A stretch of 64,000 nucleotides of DNA from Alopecurus myosuroides (GCA_028641055.1 CM054062.1:241244330-241308329), one strand, 5' to 3'. Counted from the first letter of the stretch, positions 33,601 to 45,587 are shown. Numbers and translations: made by a program. Notes: generated from the sequence alone by a model not told the origin.

Positions 33601-34839
33601 GCCAGTCCAACTCTCGAGGACAAGATTCGTTCTGAACAGTTTCGTGATGCTGAAATAAGGAGGATGGTAGAGCAAATCAAAGAGGGCAGTGATAAGTTCA
33701 AGTCCTTCTCTATTGATGACAAAGGAGCTGTGTTCTTCGAAGGACGCATTGCAGTTCCTCAGATTCAAAGTCTCAAAGATATCATTCTCAAGGAGGCTCA
33801 TGAAACTCCTCTCTCCATCCACCCTGGAAGTACAAAGATGTACCAGGATCTTAAGACTATGTATTGGTGGCCTGGCATGAAATGTGAAATTGCTCAATAC
33901 GTTTCTGAATGCGACGTTTGTCAACGTGTCAAGGCAGTCCACCAGAAAACAGCCGGTCTTCTCCAACCTCTCAAAATCCCTGAGTGGAAGTGGGACATGA
34001 TTGAAATGGACTTCGTTACTGGGTTTCCAAAGTCCAAGAAGGGCAACGATGCAATCTTCGTTGTCATTGATCGTCTCACCAAGGTTGCTCACTTCTTTGC
34101 TGTGAAAGAGACAATATCAGCTAGCCAGTTAGCAGAACTCTACACAACAGAAATTGTTCCTCTTCATGGTGTTCCATTGGAAATTAGCTCAGACCGTGGA
34201 AGCATATTCACTTCTCATTTCTGGAAGAGTTTCCAAGATGCATTGGGAACTAAACTTCTGTTCAGCACAGCTTACCACCCTCAGTCTCATGGGCAAGTCG
34301 AAAGAGTCAATCAGATTCTCGAGGATATGCTTAGAGCATGTGGTCTCTCTTTTGGCATGAAATGGGAGGATTGTCTTCCATATGCTGAATTCTCCTACAA
34401 CAACAGCTACCAGGCAAGCCTAGGCATGGCACCATTTGAGGCATTGTATGGCCGCAGATGCAGGAGTCCAATCAATTGGTCTGGAGTTGGTGAACGTTCA
34501 CTCTTGGGTCCTGACATTGTTAAAGAGGCCGAAGAGAAAGTTCGCATCATTCGTGACAATCTCAGAATTGCTCAGTCTCGTCAGAAGAGTTACTATGACA
34601 GCAAGCACTGGGACATGGTCTATGCACCTGGTGACAAAGCATATCTCCGTGTAACTCCCTTCGGAGGCACTCATCGTTTTGGTGTGAAAGGAAAGTTGGC
34701 ACGAAGATACATTGGTCCTTTCAACATCCTGTCAAGACGTGCAGAAAATGCCTATCGTCTCGAGCTTCCAGAAAAAACTATCCAAAGTGCACGATGTGTT
34801 CCACGTGTCACAGCTCAAGAAGTGCTTCAAGGACCCTGA
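30661..34839 (+). CDS. gag-pol: Chromovirus Gag-Pol polyprotein, open to a frameshift before the chromodomain
   Basis: One ORF of 1,392 codons encodes capsid and all enzymes. In order: Gag core (W-W-E-N-Y near residue 102, then F-L-K-Y); CCHC knuckle [14 protein letters not shown] (about 290); protease F-D-T-G-A-S-H (about 372); RT with [10 protein letters not shown] and Y-L-D-D-I-L-V-Y (about 685); RNase H with F-C-D-A-S, D-L-E-L-A-A and S-D-H-K-S (about 835-900); the integrase zinc finger ending C-D-V-C (about 1085) and the DDE core (D in E-M-D-F, D in S-D-R-G-S, E in G-Q-V-E-R). The ATG follows a CTGTTCAG splice-acceptor-like site. An A6 run at 34772-34777 holds one extra A, so the frame leaves homology at about residue 1371. 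Confidence 0.96.
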   Translation: MPPTRNTPEPPPIAELLTQMTQVMAQMVQVQNHQNNHHQTAPRVTIKDFLSVGPKAFVATREPLDADDWIHDVARALEIAHVAEEDKVNYAAYLLKGQAASWWENYQAMRAGYPITWGCFKDAFLKYHIPDGLMERMREEFCSLKQGKLDVIGYQNEFNRLARYAGDEVSTETKKMARFRRGFNPELKYALTNIKCKDFVELVNTALNEENGRKAFEESRKHSREGGSSSNMTTPPQKRRIWVPNSAVTRAPNAQASPGFGPRPPNPAQMHGQRFPVAQPRPDPPRVVTCFKCKETGHYADKCTQRMLPPPPPRPNTNQAMVRAPPHKAFNTNNRPVGRTARVNHVKVDTAEESADVVLGTLPVNSNPAKVLFDTGASHSFVSKIFATTSKLPFVGLGSPLVVNSPGATMQTSKISHENQILIGGHIFLASLILLGNSDIDVILGMDWLKANKATIDCAKKSITLFHPSGQIVYSPKESSSVQLYTLDAKPLPLLENVPVVCEFPDVFPEELPGMPPDRAVEFVIELEPGTAPISKHPYKIAPPELKLLKEQIDMYMEKGYIQTSSSAWGCPTLFVAKKDQTKRLVVDYRPLNEKTIKNKYPIPRIDDLFDQLAGASIFSKLDLRMGYHQIKIRKEDIPKTAFTTRYGLYEYTVMSFGLTNAPKTFSRLMNSVFHEYLDKFVVVYLDDILVYSKSEEEHEEHLRLTLMKLREHRLYAKYSKCEFWIPEVAYLGHIISAKGIAIDPEKVKAIVDWKPPRTVKQVRSFLGLASYCRRFVENFSKIAKPLTDLTKKDKKFVWSPQCEESFNLLKTKLTSTPVLVGPDTTKPFQIFCDASLQGLGAVLMQERQVVAYASRQLNPHEQNYPTHDLELAAVVFALKKWRQYLLGNKTEIFSDHKSLKYIFTQPDLNLRQRRWIEKIKDFDLTISYTPGKANVMADALSRKSYCNNLMIMDSQPPLHEEFQKLNLGLVPQGYLASLTASPTLEDKIRSEQFRDAEIRRMVEQIKEGSDKFKSFSIDDKGAVFFEGRIAVPQIQSLKDIILKEAHETPLSIHPGSTKMYQDLKTMYWWPGMKCEIAQYVSECDVCQRVKAVHQKTAGLLQPLKIPEWKWDMIEMDFVTGFPKSKKGNDAIFVVIDRLTKVAHFFAVKETISASQLAELYTTEIVPLHGVPLEISSDRGSIFTSHFWKSFQDALGTKLLFSTAYHPQSHGQVERVNQILEDMLRACGLSFGMKWEDCLPYAEFSYNNSYQASLGMAPFEALYGRRCRSPINWSGVGERSLLGPDIVKEAEEKVRIIRDNLRIAQSRQKSYYDSKHWDMVYAPGDKAYLRVTPFGGTHRFGVKGKLARRYIGPFNILSRRAENAYRLELPEKTIQSARCVPRVTAQEVLQGP

Positions 34840-35053
34840 TCGTGCAGTTGATCATGATGATATTGAACTGCAAGATGATCTCTCCTATGAGGAGCACCCT
34901 ACTCGAATTCTCGATGAGACCGTTCGTAAGACTCGCAACAAGAGCACCAAGTTCTTGAAAGTGCAATGGTCGCATCATTCCGATAAAGAAGCAACATGGG
35001 AGACCGAAGAGGATCTTCGCAAGAAGTATCCGGACCTTTTCACTTCTCCGTAG
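34778..35053 (+). pseudogene. Chromodomain end of the chromovirus integrase, out of frame
   Basis: After the extra A in the A6 run the integrase tail continues in the next frame: [10 protein letters not shown], then a chromodomain starting Y-E-E-H-P-T-R-I-L-D and ending with W-E-T-E-E-D-L and a final L-F. This module, which in chromoviruses reads histone marks and steers integration, has the expected aromatic and acidic positions and ends at a TAG (35051-35053). In this copy it can be joined to integrase only by frameshifting. Because the break is one base in a homopolymer, a sequencing or assembly error must be excluded. Confidence 0.9.
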
Positions 35054-35076
35054 GAATCTCGGGGCGCGATTCCTTC

Positions 35077-35085
35077 AAGGGGGGG
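35077..35085 (+). other. Polypurine tract of the chromovirus
   Basis: AAGGGGGGG, a few bases before the 3' LTR start at 35091. It primes plus-strand DNA synthesis. Confidence 0.85.
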
Positions 35086-35090
35086 CGTTT

Positions 35091-38000
35091 TGTAACATCC
35101 AAGTATGAAAACACCCTAGTTGTTTTACTTCTTGTTTTATTTTAAGCAATGCATCATGTCATCATCCCCATACTTATTCCTGTTTGCATTGTTTTCATAA
35201 TAAAAGTCAAACTCAATCAACCTCTGTTTTCACACTTATCTGTTACTTTCTTTCAAATAATGAATTGTAAAATCAAAAACATCAATTGCTTCCAAATTAT
35301 TTTTCTTTGGATCAACTATCAATTTGTTGCTTAATTCAATCAATCACTTTAATCAATTATTTCCAAATCATTTTCTAAAGCCAAACAAATTCTCAAATCA
35401 ATACACTTTTGAATCCATAAAGTTCCCCACTAATTGGAATTCCTTAAAACATTCTAAACCCTAGGGGAAACCCTATTGAAAATGGCTTTGTTTTCTAATA
35501 TTATTTAATACTGGAAATTTCAATTAAGTTGGTTCAATTTTAAACAGCAAGCAAACATTGGAAATTTTGAAAACCAAAGCTACCAAATGTTTACTTATCA
35601 ACTAAGGAATTTATCATAATTTTCTCCAAATTTTTCCATTAATCAAACCTATTCTTTTCTTCCCAATTCACTTTCAGCAGGAAAAAAAAACACAAAACGA
35701 AATAATACAAAAAAAGAAAAACGTTTCAGCAGAGGGGGAGAAGGCCCAGCCCACCAGGAGCAGCCCGCTCGGTCTCCCCCTACCTCCGTACTGAAGATGA
35801 CGTATCCATGGAGGACAGCGACAGGCGCCTCCCTCTGAACCATTCGATGGATTTTCCCCCTCCTATTTATCCTCCTCTCCCCTCCCGTGGCAAACCCTAA
35901 CCCTAGGCGAGTCTCCTTCCCTCCTATCTCCCACCTCCGCCGCCGCCATCGAGGAGAGATCCTCTGGTTCTGGTGCCACGGCCACCGTCCGCCAGAGCAC
36001 ATCGCCGCCGCATCCGTCCCCCTCCGGCCGCGCCGAGCACGTCCCTGCGACGAGGGTGAGGCCACCTCTCCATTCCCACTCTTCCCCTCTCTTTTCCCTG
36101 CTGATTGGTCACCGATTCCTTCCACGCAAGATCGCCTCGTGCTCTGTTCGTGACAGTAACGAGCTCCTGTTCGTGCGCCTGCAGGTTCAGTTAACAGGCG
36201 ATTGCGAGGTTCCAAAACCACACCCGCACCCTATACCATCAAGCAAACGCAGCAGTCCCACTGGTTGGAGCGCGCGCAGCGAAGCCCCAGGTCACCAGTT
36301 CGATCCCCCGCCCCACTCTTTTCCTGCATCTTTTCTCGTTTTATTTCAGTTACAGCCGCACCAATAGCTTATGCTTCTCCGAGATGCCTTCCCCCCAACA
36401 CAGCGCATCTAGTCTATTGGTTCTGTTCCTTTGCTTGCAACCAGGAGGTGGGGGGATCGAGTCCCCCCTCTCCCAAATAAAACAACCTTTTATTTTTGCA
36501 AGGTTTTGGTACTGGGACTTTTATCAAATCACACATAGGCCCCTGGCACTTATTCCTAGCCCCTGGAATTTTTTTTCCTAAGTCCCTAGATGCATTAAAA
36601 TGGCAGATTGCACCCTAAAATTGTAAATTGCATAACTATTTCATTTTAACTCCAATTTTCACTTTTTAAATATGTTTTCTGTCCAAAATTAAATGATCTA
36701 TCCAAATATAAAATTTGTTTACTGTTTTAAATATTTTAAATTGGTGCAAAATTTGAAAACTTGTCAAATTCACTTAAACTTGCAAAATTCATAACTTGTT
36801 CATAAAAATTCCAAATTCCACAAACTAAATATGTTTTCCAATAAAATTTTCATGTACTTTCCAAATATAAATTTTGTTTTCTGGTTTGAATGATTTAAAT
36901 TCCCTAAACAATTTAAATCTTGATTAATGCAATTAAAAACTGTTTAATATTGTTTAATTCATAATTAAATAATCCAAAGTCCAATTTCAAAATGTGAAAC
37001 ATGTAATCCAACTAAAATTTGATAACCTTTTCAAATATCAACTTTTTTATTTGTTTTGCACCTTTTAACTTGATGAAAACAACCACTACTTGTTTAACAC
37101 CATTAAGTAACAAAATTTCCAAACTTGGTAAATGATTTCTAAAATTGTTAACCATCATTCCAATTGCATTTAATTTGTTATCTTCTTGTTCCTCATCATG
37201 CATGCATCATGCTAACTCAACTACACATGATGCTTAGCGATAGAACAATTAATTCAACTCTAATGCATGGGTTTTCCATATGCAATCTTTGCATATGGAA
37301 TCCATTTAAACTTGTGTATCATATCAAATATTTTATTTTGGTGCATCTGTTAACATGACATGCATCATCCAATGTTTGTGCACCTATGCCATGTATTGAT
37401 TGCCCGTCTTCCTTCGTTGTTGTTTTTGCTTCTTCTCGCTTAGACGACGACGTTGGTACCGACGAGACTTACGACACCACTACCCAGGACCTAGCCCAGT
37501 ACCCGGCTGCTGAGCTCCCAGGCAAGTTATCACTCACATGAATCATCGAGTTCTCTTCCACACTTGTTGTCGATACTATCCTTTTGTCTACTATTGCTAG
37601 CCCTATGTAACGTTGCTATTTCTCCGCACCCATCACATGATTCCCTGAACCAATGATATTGCCTCACCTCCATACCTACAGCCTTTGTTTGTGCCTGTTC
37701 TCTTCTAGCATGCTTAGGGTTGCTTTTGCTCGAGCCTGTTGTCGGTTACTTCTTTTATTATCGTGCTATTATTATCTGTTACCGTTCCGGGGCTCGAATG
37801 CTAATCAATCAATCCTGTTAATGCTGCTGTTAATAATAACTTGATGATAAGGCACCGGCAGGAGGCCCTTTGTGGTTTTGAGGCCTGCTAGTGTCGACCC
37901 TAATAGGAAAAGGGTCTTGTCTACTGATCGATGATGAGCGCACTACCCGCATGTGGGAAGCGAGTATGGGCGCCCCCCTCAACTTGACTCGATTCGCATC

Positions 38001-39315
38001 TCGTCCAAATCGCCGTACTAGTTCGGGCTTTCCATTTGCTGCATCATATGCAGGTACGAACCCGAGGCCAGGGTGGAACTTTTGTAGTCGGCATTTAGGG
38101 CGGCGTGGTCTTCCAGTGCTATGAAGGTCCTCCACTTCTTCGGGGGGCTGGATTAGCCGCGCACGCACAGCACGCGGTGCTTTGGGCTTGATGCGAAGAA
38201 CAGTTGGTTGTGTAGAGTGTCTCGCTTGGTGGGTTTGATTCCCATCTGGCGGGATATTCTTACGTGTACGGTTACTATGGTGCACCCCTGCAGGGATAAA
38301 TCTTCTCGAGAAGCCGTGTTTTCCGCGGTTACGGATTACTTGGTGGAAGTACTGGCTAACAAGTACTCAGGACAACTTCAACATAATGATCAATCATGAT
38401 TCACCCAATGACTAATAACTTGACTAGTAATAGGTTATTCACACAATAACTTGATTCATCTTATTACAACGGCGTGAGTTATCCTCAGATTGCTTCTTCG
38501 GATAAGGGGCGAGATCCAGGATGGGTTTGTTTGAAGTTATCTTTCAGTTGGTTACAATTCCTCGATCTTATCTTTTCTATTAGCCGGACAGAAGTAGTTA
38601 TCTTCTGTAGTTGGTTAGAGCAGCCCGCGGCAGCTTTTATAATACCTATCTTCTTCCGTTGATCCCAAGCATCCCGGCTTGTGTTGACGGGTAACTCCTT
38701 GATGAAGTGTGAGTCTTGCTTGCCAGTACTTGGATGTACTGACCCCGTTGGGGCTGTGGTTTACGCAGAGTACGACTACGGCTACGATGATCACCAGGAT
38801 GGCTACTTTGTGGAGTTCGACGACACTGCAGACGAGTAGTTGGCTGGACCCCGGGCAGGATCCAGGACCTACGTGGATGGGCTTCGTTTTCTTTATTTTC
38901 TCCGGCTTCTTAAGCCTTGGATTTGTCTGTACTCAGACCCCTTTGATTGCTTCCGCTAATGTAATGAATGATATGTTGGGACATGTGTCCTCTGGATGAG
39001 TGTTTTGCTATCTCTGCCTTAGTGAAGGCTATTCGCAAACTTATTTCATTCTTTTGTGTCTTAGAGACAGTTTGTGCTATCATTTCGTTCAAAGCTGTTG
39101 ACGTACAGTGCGTGCTTGAATATGAAGTACGTCGACAGTAGTGCCTTAGGTTCCTAGCGGATAGTTTACTTCGACGGTGGAAGCAGGGCTTGTGTTGTCG
39201 CGCATAAGCGCAGGCCTACCAGGAAGCTGGGGCGTGGGAGCAGGTATGCCCCATAATCCAAGCACCTGACTTCCAGTTCGTGCGATGAGTATCCTCTAGA
39301 AACCGGGGTGCGACA
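35091..39315 (+). repeat. 3' LTR of the chromovirus (4,225 bp)
   Basis: Near-identical partner of 25016-29242, with the same ends, and followed by the second TTCTT at 39316-39320. It repeats the GC-rich leader and the two exon-like blocks (37437-37522 and 38767-38840). Confidence 0.95.
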
Positions 39316-39320
39316 TTCTT

Positions 39321-39874
39321 GTTGACTAGCAACATAATTTTCCTTCCGTTGTCTGATGTAATGTTGGGTCGTGTGACCTCTGGTTGTAAAGCTTTACTCT
39401 AGTAACACATGTTTAATACAGCGTCCATGTCTAGAGTGCTGCTTTGATCGGTTGTTGGTTTCGAGCTCATTGTTATACAGTTTTGGCTATGCCTGCATAG
39501 TTGTCGCAGTCGAGGGTTTGTGGAGCCGATGATCCATTTCCGAGCACGCCTACCGATGTGATTCGGCTTGGGGCTTGGTAACCCCAGTAACCCTCGAATG
39601 TGGTTGCACTTTCTGGACACATAGCATCTCCGTGTAGCTTTGATCTCGTTCCTTCAGTTTCATACGATTCATGGACGCTTTGATATGCATAGTTGGTTAT
39701 GACTAGTATGGACACAAGGAGTAGTAGTACCGTGGTGATCTGGCATGCGTGCCGATGAATCCGGTCTTCCTGCCATTATTTGTTGCGGCCGGGGCTGTTA
39801 ACCCTGAAGCCCTTGTGGGTCCATGACTAGGAGCACATAATAGTATGTATACCTTTGGGTCCGGGGTCGTGATA
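39321..39874 (+). repeat. Solo LTR of a gypsy element, right part
   Basis: Continues 22041-25015 with no gap once the chromovirus and one TTCTT are removed. It ends GGGGTCGTGATA, close to the usual GGGTCGTGACA end. The following GCGGC is the candidate TSD. Confidence 0.65.
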
Positions 39875-41148
39875 GCGGCGGCAGTGCTGGGCTCGGACTT
39901 GGACGATATCGGTGCTACGGGGATTCTGAGGCTCTACGGAGATGACGACGACGGCACGACATGAGGTGGCAAAGATGATGGAGGTGACGATGTCATGTCT
40001 TTCCTCGTAGGACAGAGACATGGTGTAGACAGAGATGACGCAAACGACAGCGAGCTTCAGAAGATGATGGCACGGGCGTTCCTCGATTGGGAAAAAAATC
40101 TGGGGAAGGGTTCGAGAGGAGCGCACGCCTACGAGGAACAAAACGAAACCAATAGGAGGCGGTGCTACCTCTTATCACGGCCGGAATCATACGGAGACGA
40201 TGGCGGGCTTTCTCAACTCTCGCGAGCTATTTCTTGATCATGGAGGCACAATAACAGAGGGGAGGAGAGGGGAAACAACAAGGAGGGGCAGGGCTAAATA
40301 TGTAGTGGCTTGGGGCATTGAATCGGGTTGTTAATCGCCTGCAATCAAGCCTTGAAAATTTCCCCTGAAATGAGCGTTTTGCCGTTTCGGAGGTTGATGA
40401 CGATGACATCATCGCATACCTCATTTGTTCCTTTTTCTTTTTTTCTTTATTCTTATTATCTTAATAACTTTTGATCTAAACTTCCAACTGGCCTCAAATA
40501 AATTTCTAAAAATTTGTAATAAAAATTTCTTTCAATTAAATACATTTGTGTGCAACTTTGGACACATTTTAAATTTTAAAATTTGAATATTCAAAATAGG
40601 AATGATTTATTAAATAGTTATAAAAGGCCTTTTTAAATAAGAAACCAATAATTCGGATTTTGGTAATTATAAAAATAAGAAAATTTCTGAAAATCCAACT
40701 ATTGAGTGTATAAATCATAATATCTTATTTTGTGCTCAAATAAAATATTGAAACTCATTTTAAGATTTAAATCATTCATAAATCATTTAAAATAAAATAA
40801 TAGATTTTGGGGCTTTAATATTAACAATTAAATATCATCAAGCCTCAAGGTCCTCAAGTTTTTAAATGCCATATTATATTTCCAAAATATTATAATTGAG
40901 TTCATTTTACGATTTAAACATTTTTTTGAATTAGTTTTGTTTTCTTCACAAAATATTCCTTTGAACAAAATTCTAGGTTTATAAAATGATGGGATTATTT
41001 GGATTAAGAATTCCAATTACATTGGAATAAGATAATATGTTTCTTTTGTATTTAGTTTTCTTGATTTTTGGTCACTTTGTTTAGGAGGCAACATATGTTT
41101 TTAGATTTTGAGATTATTGAATTTTTTTCAAAAATTAGGGTTGTTACA
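39875..41148 (-). repeat. 5' LTR of the poly-knuckle gypsy element, 5' portion
   Basis: On the minus strand it begins TGTAACAACCCTAATTTTTG at 41148. About 700 bp of AT-rich DNA follow, then a TATA-like ACATATTTAGCCC near 40300 and a GC-rich leader. This is the U3-to-R order of large grass gypsy LTRs. The join to 22040 across the solo LTR is inferred from ends, orientation and the 4/5 TSD match. Short frames here are not supported. Confidence 0.55.
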
Positions 41149-41895
41149 AGTGCCCTGCAAAAATCATCAAGAGACATTCGCTTTCTCCTATTGTAGAGAC
41201 AAAACTCTACATAAGGGTTATTATCATCATAGAATGTGAAAAATTGCATAAAAATATAAGTTAGCCTTCTATATTTTCCATTTCATTATGATAACAGTCT
41301 ACCAAACCTGCATTACTTATCATCTCATAAAATTCTTCATGAATTCCTGAATCTAATAGTAAATACACTCAAGGATATGAGGAGGCCTGAACATCTTTCA
41401 ATCCATCAAACTTTAAGAAACTTAAGTTCACATGTTCTTCATTGAGAGAATGCCTCATGTTTGATTTTTTTTTCCTTGAGAGACTAGTCTCCCTTGATGT
41501 AGAAGGAGGAATCATCCTCCCAAACCATCCCCTAGCTTTATTTATACTCCCTATTCTGAAATTTTAAGCAAGTCCAATAAAAATAAAATATGGTGTATAA
41601 AATTATAAATACTAATCTAGCAACTATAGGGGTACTACTATATACATCAAAACAATTTAAAACATCCTAAAACAAGCATACAAGCTCAAATAACCAATCT
41701 CCTAGTGCAGCAAAATACTCAAGATATACAACACCATTTCAAAATCTACAAGTAAAGGCGGAGGAGTCACATACTGGTGATGTGATGCACCAAATTTCAC
41801 CACAAATAATAGGTTAAACAAAGAGATCGAAGAAATCCAAGGAAGTGATTTTTTGGGAGATAGAAATAATGGGGACTTAATTTGGTCTCCTTGGG
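41149..41895. other. AT-rich stretch with nothing recognised
   Basis: About 750 bp between the LTR start at 41148 and the truncated end of the Tat element. No sustained frame or clear terminal repeat. It may be the original target DNA or an older repeat. The exact junction near 41895 is approximate. Confidence 0.4.
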
Positions 41896-44460
41896 CTTAA
41901 TTTGGTTAAGACTTGGGTAGATTTCCGGATACAGCCCAACTCCATTCGTCCCAAGTTGATGTGCGAGTACTCGGGGCATGTCACGGATGCACTCCGCTAC
42001 TCTTCGCGGAACTACCCGGCTGGCGACACGAACAAGATCATCAAAAGCTTCCTGACTGAGAAGGTGGAAGTGATCAAAAATATAGCCGGGTTAGAGCCGT
42101 TCACTCGGGACAACCCGGCTCCAGCGGTAAGATCCGACTCTTATTCACTTACTCTTGTACTTTTACTTGATACAACTACTAACTCTCACTTTTATGCCTT
42201 TATCTCAGGCTGATAATGCTTTTTGGAACATCGAGACCCCCCCAACTCCGGGAACCCGGAGGAAGAAGAAGAGCCGGCTGACACCGATGAAGGTATCATC
42301 CGGGTTTCAATCATCTTAACTTCTATTACTTTGCTTTCCCATTTTTTCTCTTTTTCCGACTATGTATTTGTGCCTTTCAGGGATGGATGATAAGGATGAC
42401 AAGGACGACAAAGAAGACCCGGAAGAAACCGAGAGCGATAAAAGCGAGGCCGAGCCGGAAGTTGAGGTCGGAGCCAAGAGGAAAACCCGAGGGGTTGTTT
42501 TCAAGGTTCCATATTCCTCCATGACCTCCCAACCCTATTCTTTTGATAATATGCGCGAACTTAACCGACAATTATCCAATTCGCCACACTTGAAGGACCT
42601 GCCTCCGGCCAAGCGCAGGGTAACCCGGAATTCCCCGGGTGACGATCCCCTCAACCCGGGTATTCCCACGTCCCCAGCTCGCCGCACTGGTACTTCTCCA
42701 TCTCATCCCTCCAACTCACCTCAAAGACACCCTTCCCCCAATCATCCATTAGCCGGACAGTTCCGGGTCTCACTCTCGGATTCTGTGACAGCATCGTCCG
42801 CATCTAGCAGCGAGCTTCCGGCGATTTCGTGGTGAATGCCGGGTAAGTTATATTTCCTGCTAAGCGATATACTAGTCCTTTTGATAACCTTCACTTTTTG
42901 CTACTAACCACTTCTCTTTTCTTTCCTTAGCGCCCAGGTCTCGATCAGTGACCCGGATAACATGGATACGGATAACCGGAGACTGAAGGGCCGGTTGATG
43001 ATATGGACGCCGCAACTGGTGGTGCTGGTGAAGAAAATCAAGGACAAGACCCCCTGGCATACTCGGCCCGGCAGGAAGCCGGGTCTCCCAAGCCATCTGA
43101 GGAACCTGAGGACGACGACGTCGAGATCCTGGACACGAGGATGGGCACTCCCAATCCTGACACCCAGGCAGCCTGGGTCTCGACCCCAAAGCCGGAGAAG
43201 ATTCCTCCTCCAAGTGATCAGGCCGCCGGCTCTTCCGGTACCAAGCCCGAAGATATGACCTTTACCAAGGTGCTCGACACCCTGCACACCTTGAGGGCTG
43301 ACGAAGAAAATGTCCTAGAAGCCTTGATAGCCAAACATGAGGTAAATCCGAGTAATACTGCCTGTATATTTGTCTAGTCCCCAAGTTCCGAGTGAACTTA
43401 TTGATAATTTGCTTGGAACTTTCATATTGTATCCAACTGATAGTTTGCTTTTATCCGGCTAACCCTTCCTTGTGTTTCCACGCAGGCCTTCGTAACCCAC
43501 TCTGAGAAAGCGTTGGCGAAGGCCACCAAACTCCTCGAGACGGAGACGACGCTGCGTGAGTCGGCTAAAGCTGACGCCAAGAAGACAGGGAAGATTGCAA
43601 GAAAATATAGAAAGAGAGCTCATGCGGCAGAGGATGAATTGACCAAGCTTTCTGTTCAGATTTCCGACATGTATCGTGCTTTGACTGGTAACTATTCCTA
43701 ACTTAATAACTATAACCCGGATTCTCATTCTGATAAATAGTCGGATTTCCTTACTTAAAGCTTTTTTCTATTTTTTGCAGGTCCGGATGATGTAACTCCG
43801 GATGAAGATGACATAGCAAAACTGAAAGCCACAAAGAGCACGATCCGGCAGCTCTGTGCCGGAACCAAATGGATTCTTCAGGATTTGAAGTGGCCGGGTG
43901 TTGGACATGGTAGCTTGAAGACACTGCTGGACGCGTGCTCCACCATCCGGAAACGCTCGTCCTGCCGGGTTGGAGTAACCCGGGGGCTTGCACTGGCTAA
44001 GGCATATTTTCCAAAACTTGAGCCGGCAAAGCTCGTTGGCGGGTTTCCAGAGTTCAACCATGACGGCTCAAGGTTCTCAGCAAAAAACTTCAAGGTGATC
44101 CAGAAGGAGGTTCGTCACTCGGCCAGTATTATTGCCGATAGTCTGGACGTCAGCTCGATTGTTCCACCATACGATGCTGACGATAAGGCAATTAAGTCGG
44201 ATCTTCCAAAGCCGTATGACATGCTGGCACGGTGGAAGGCGGAGGCTGCTCAGGCGAGGGAGGAAGCCGCGAAAAAGAAGGCTGAGGTCGATTCTGCGCC
44301 TGCTACCTCCACGCCGGTTGTTCCTCCTCCCGCACGGGCCGGCACTACTGCTGACCCGGGTGCTGCTGCCGCAAAGACTGCTGAAGAACAAGGCAAGGAA
44401 CAAGACCCGGCTGCCAAGGGCAAGGGCAAGATGGACGACTCAGCCCAGGGGGCCGAGTGA
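41896..44460 (+). pseudogene. Multi-exon gene antisense to the Tat element (Transposase_28-like)
   Basis: Six exon-like blocks with good GT/AG borders: up to 42126, 42209-42292, 42381-42842, 42931-43341, 43486-43687 and 43781-44460 (TGA). Phases agree at every join. Exon 1 has R-P-K-L-M-C-E-Y-S-G, recalling the 'putative gypsy-type transposon' family (Pfam Transposase_28). Exons 2-4 are acidic and Pro/Ser-rich. Exon 5 is a strong coiled coil (K-A-L-A-K-A-T-K-L-L-E). Exon 6 is a helical domain ending in an Ala/Glu-rich tail with K-G-K-G-K. Three frame breaks are visible: a C7 run near 42234, near 42822, and near 42994. The 5' exon(s) are lost. Despite the Pfam name no catalytic residues are evident, and the role is unknown. 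Confidence 0.7.
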
Positions 44461-45587
44461 ACTTTTACCTGCTATCGCCTCGAACACGTCATTCGGCCGA
44501 TAGGCCTTAAAAACAATTGTTATTTTGATAGTGCGCCTGTGCACTTTTTGATACTACTATCGTGGCTTGTAATACATTTAAAACCTTAATATATTTCATG
44601 GCCCTTCTGGCCTTTGCGTGAATTTGATATTTCTTAACATCGAGCTTTTTCGTTCCTGATTTTCCGACTTTCTGCTATGATTCCTTTTGTGAGACTCGGT
44701 TTCCGGGTCTCGTGGGTTTTGACTAGTGGACTTTTTCCTAAGTCCCCAAGTCCCCAAGACTCGAATTTTTGGGTTTTTGAGCTAAATAGCTAGATAATTT
44801 GTTTCTTTTTCCAAATTCCCAAGTCCCCAAGGCCCGAAATTCCGAGTCTAGGGTGTTGGGTCTTTCAAAAGGAACAAATTGTTCCTGCTAAGCCCCAAAC
44901 CTAGAGCCGTTTCACATAGGCTTTGAAGTAATGCTTAATATACTTTGAGTTTCCGGTTATTAACCCTTGTACTCTGCATAACTTGTGGTTTAGATGACCC
45001 TTTTGACCTTCTTCTACTATAAGCCGGCTTTCGCGTGGTTAATCAATGTTGCTACAGCTGTACGAAGACAGGGTCAGGCAAGTCCCATTGGGCATCATGA
45101 CTGATTGTAATCATACGCTAGCAAAGCATGCCACATTAGTGCGAGTCACATCAAGCTTAAGTAAGAAAGGTCAAGAAAGTTTGGCTCCTTTGTCCGGTTA
45201 TAAGCTTGCAGCCGTACTTATTACAAGTAGACGGCCCTTATAACTCAATGGCATCGTGGCCGGGTCTTTGAGTTTGCAACTGTGCTATTCAAGCAATCAG
45301 CCCCCAAGACCTAGATATATGCAATTTACTAGAGAAACTAATATACTAAGAACAATAAATAATACTTACCTGGAAGAAAAAACATAACAGAAATATATAA
45401 AAAACTTGATAAGAAACACACAAAAAAGGACAATATATTGTTTAACCATCTCTTTTATTGATATGAGAAAAGTTAGGTCAGCAAGCCGCCTCATTAAAAA
45501 CCCTCCAGTCCCCTTAGGTACCCTGGATAGGAAAAGAGTGCGTCTGAAACCTGCTGCCTGTTACATCGTGTAATTCCACTTGTGAAT
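44461..45587. other. Spacer between the antisense gene and pol
   Basis: 1.1 kb with no sustained ORF on either strand. It should hold the 3' untranslated regions of both the antisense transcript and gag-pol. There is a TTAAAAACC-CTCCAGTCCCC block at 45494-45514, just past the pol stop on the minus strand. Confidence 0.5.

Larger units (their letters stand above)
25016..39315 (+). mobile_element. Near-intact 14.3-kb chromovirus-type gypsy element with TSD TTCTT
   Basis: LTRs of 4,227 and 4,225 bp flank a PBS, an accessory ORF, a single gag-pol ORF with a C-terminal chromodomain, and a polypurine tract. TTCTT flanks both ends (25011-25015 and 39316-39320). By eye the LTRs differ at about 25 positions plus a few single-base indels, roughly 0.6 percent, so insertion was recent (about 0.2 million years at 1.3e-8). 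The chromodomain and RT place it in the plant chromoviruses, probably the Tekay/Del clade. It lies within the solo LTR. Confidence 0.96.

Noticed and set aside
41896..44460. Ordinary host gene with six exons
   Set aside because: It directly abuts a Tat-lineage pol in the known antisense position, resembles transposon-borne ORFs, and has three frame breaks.
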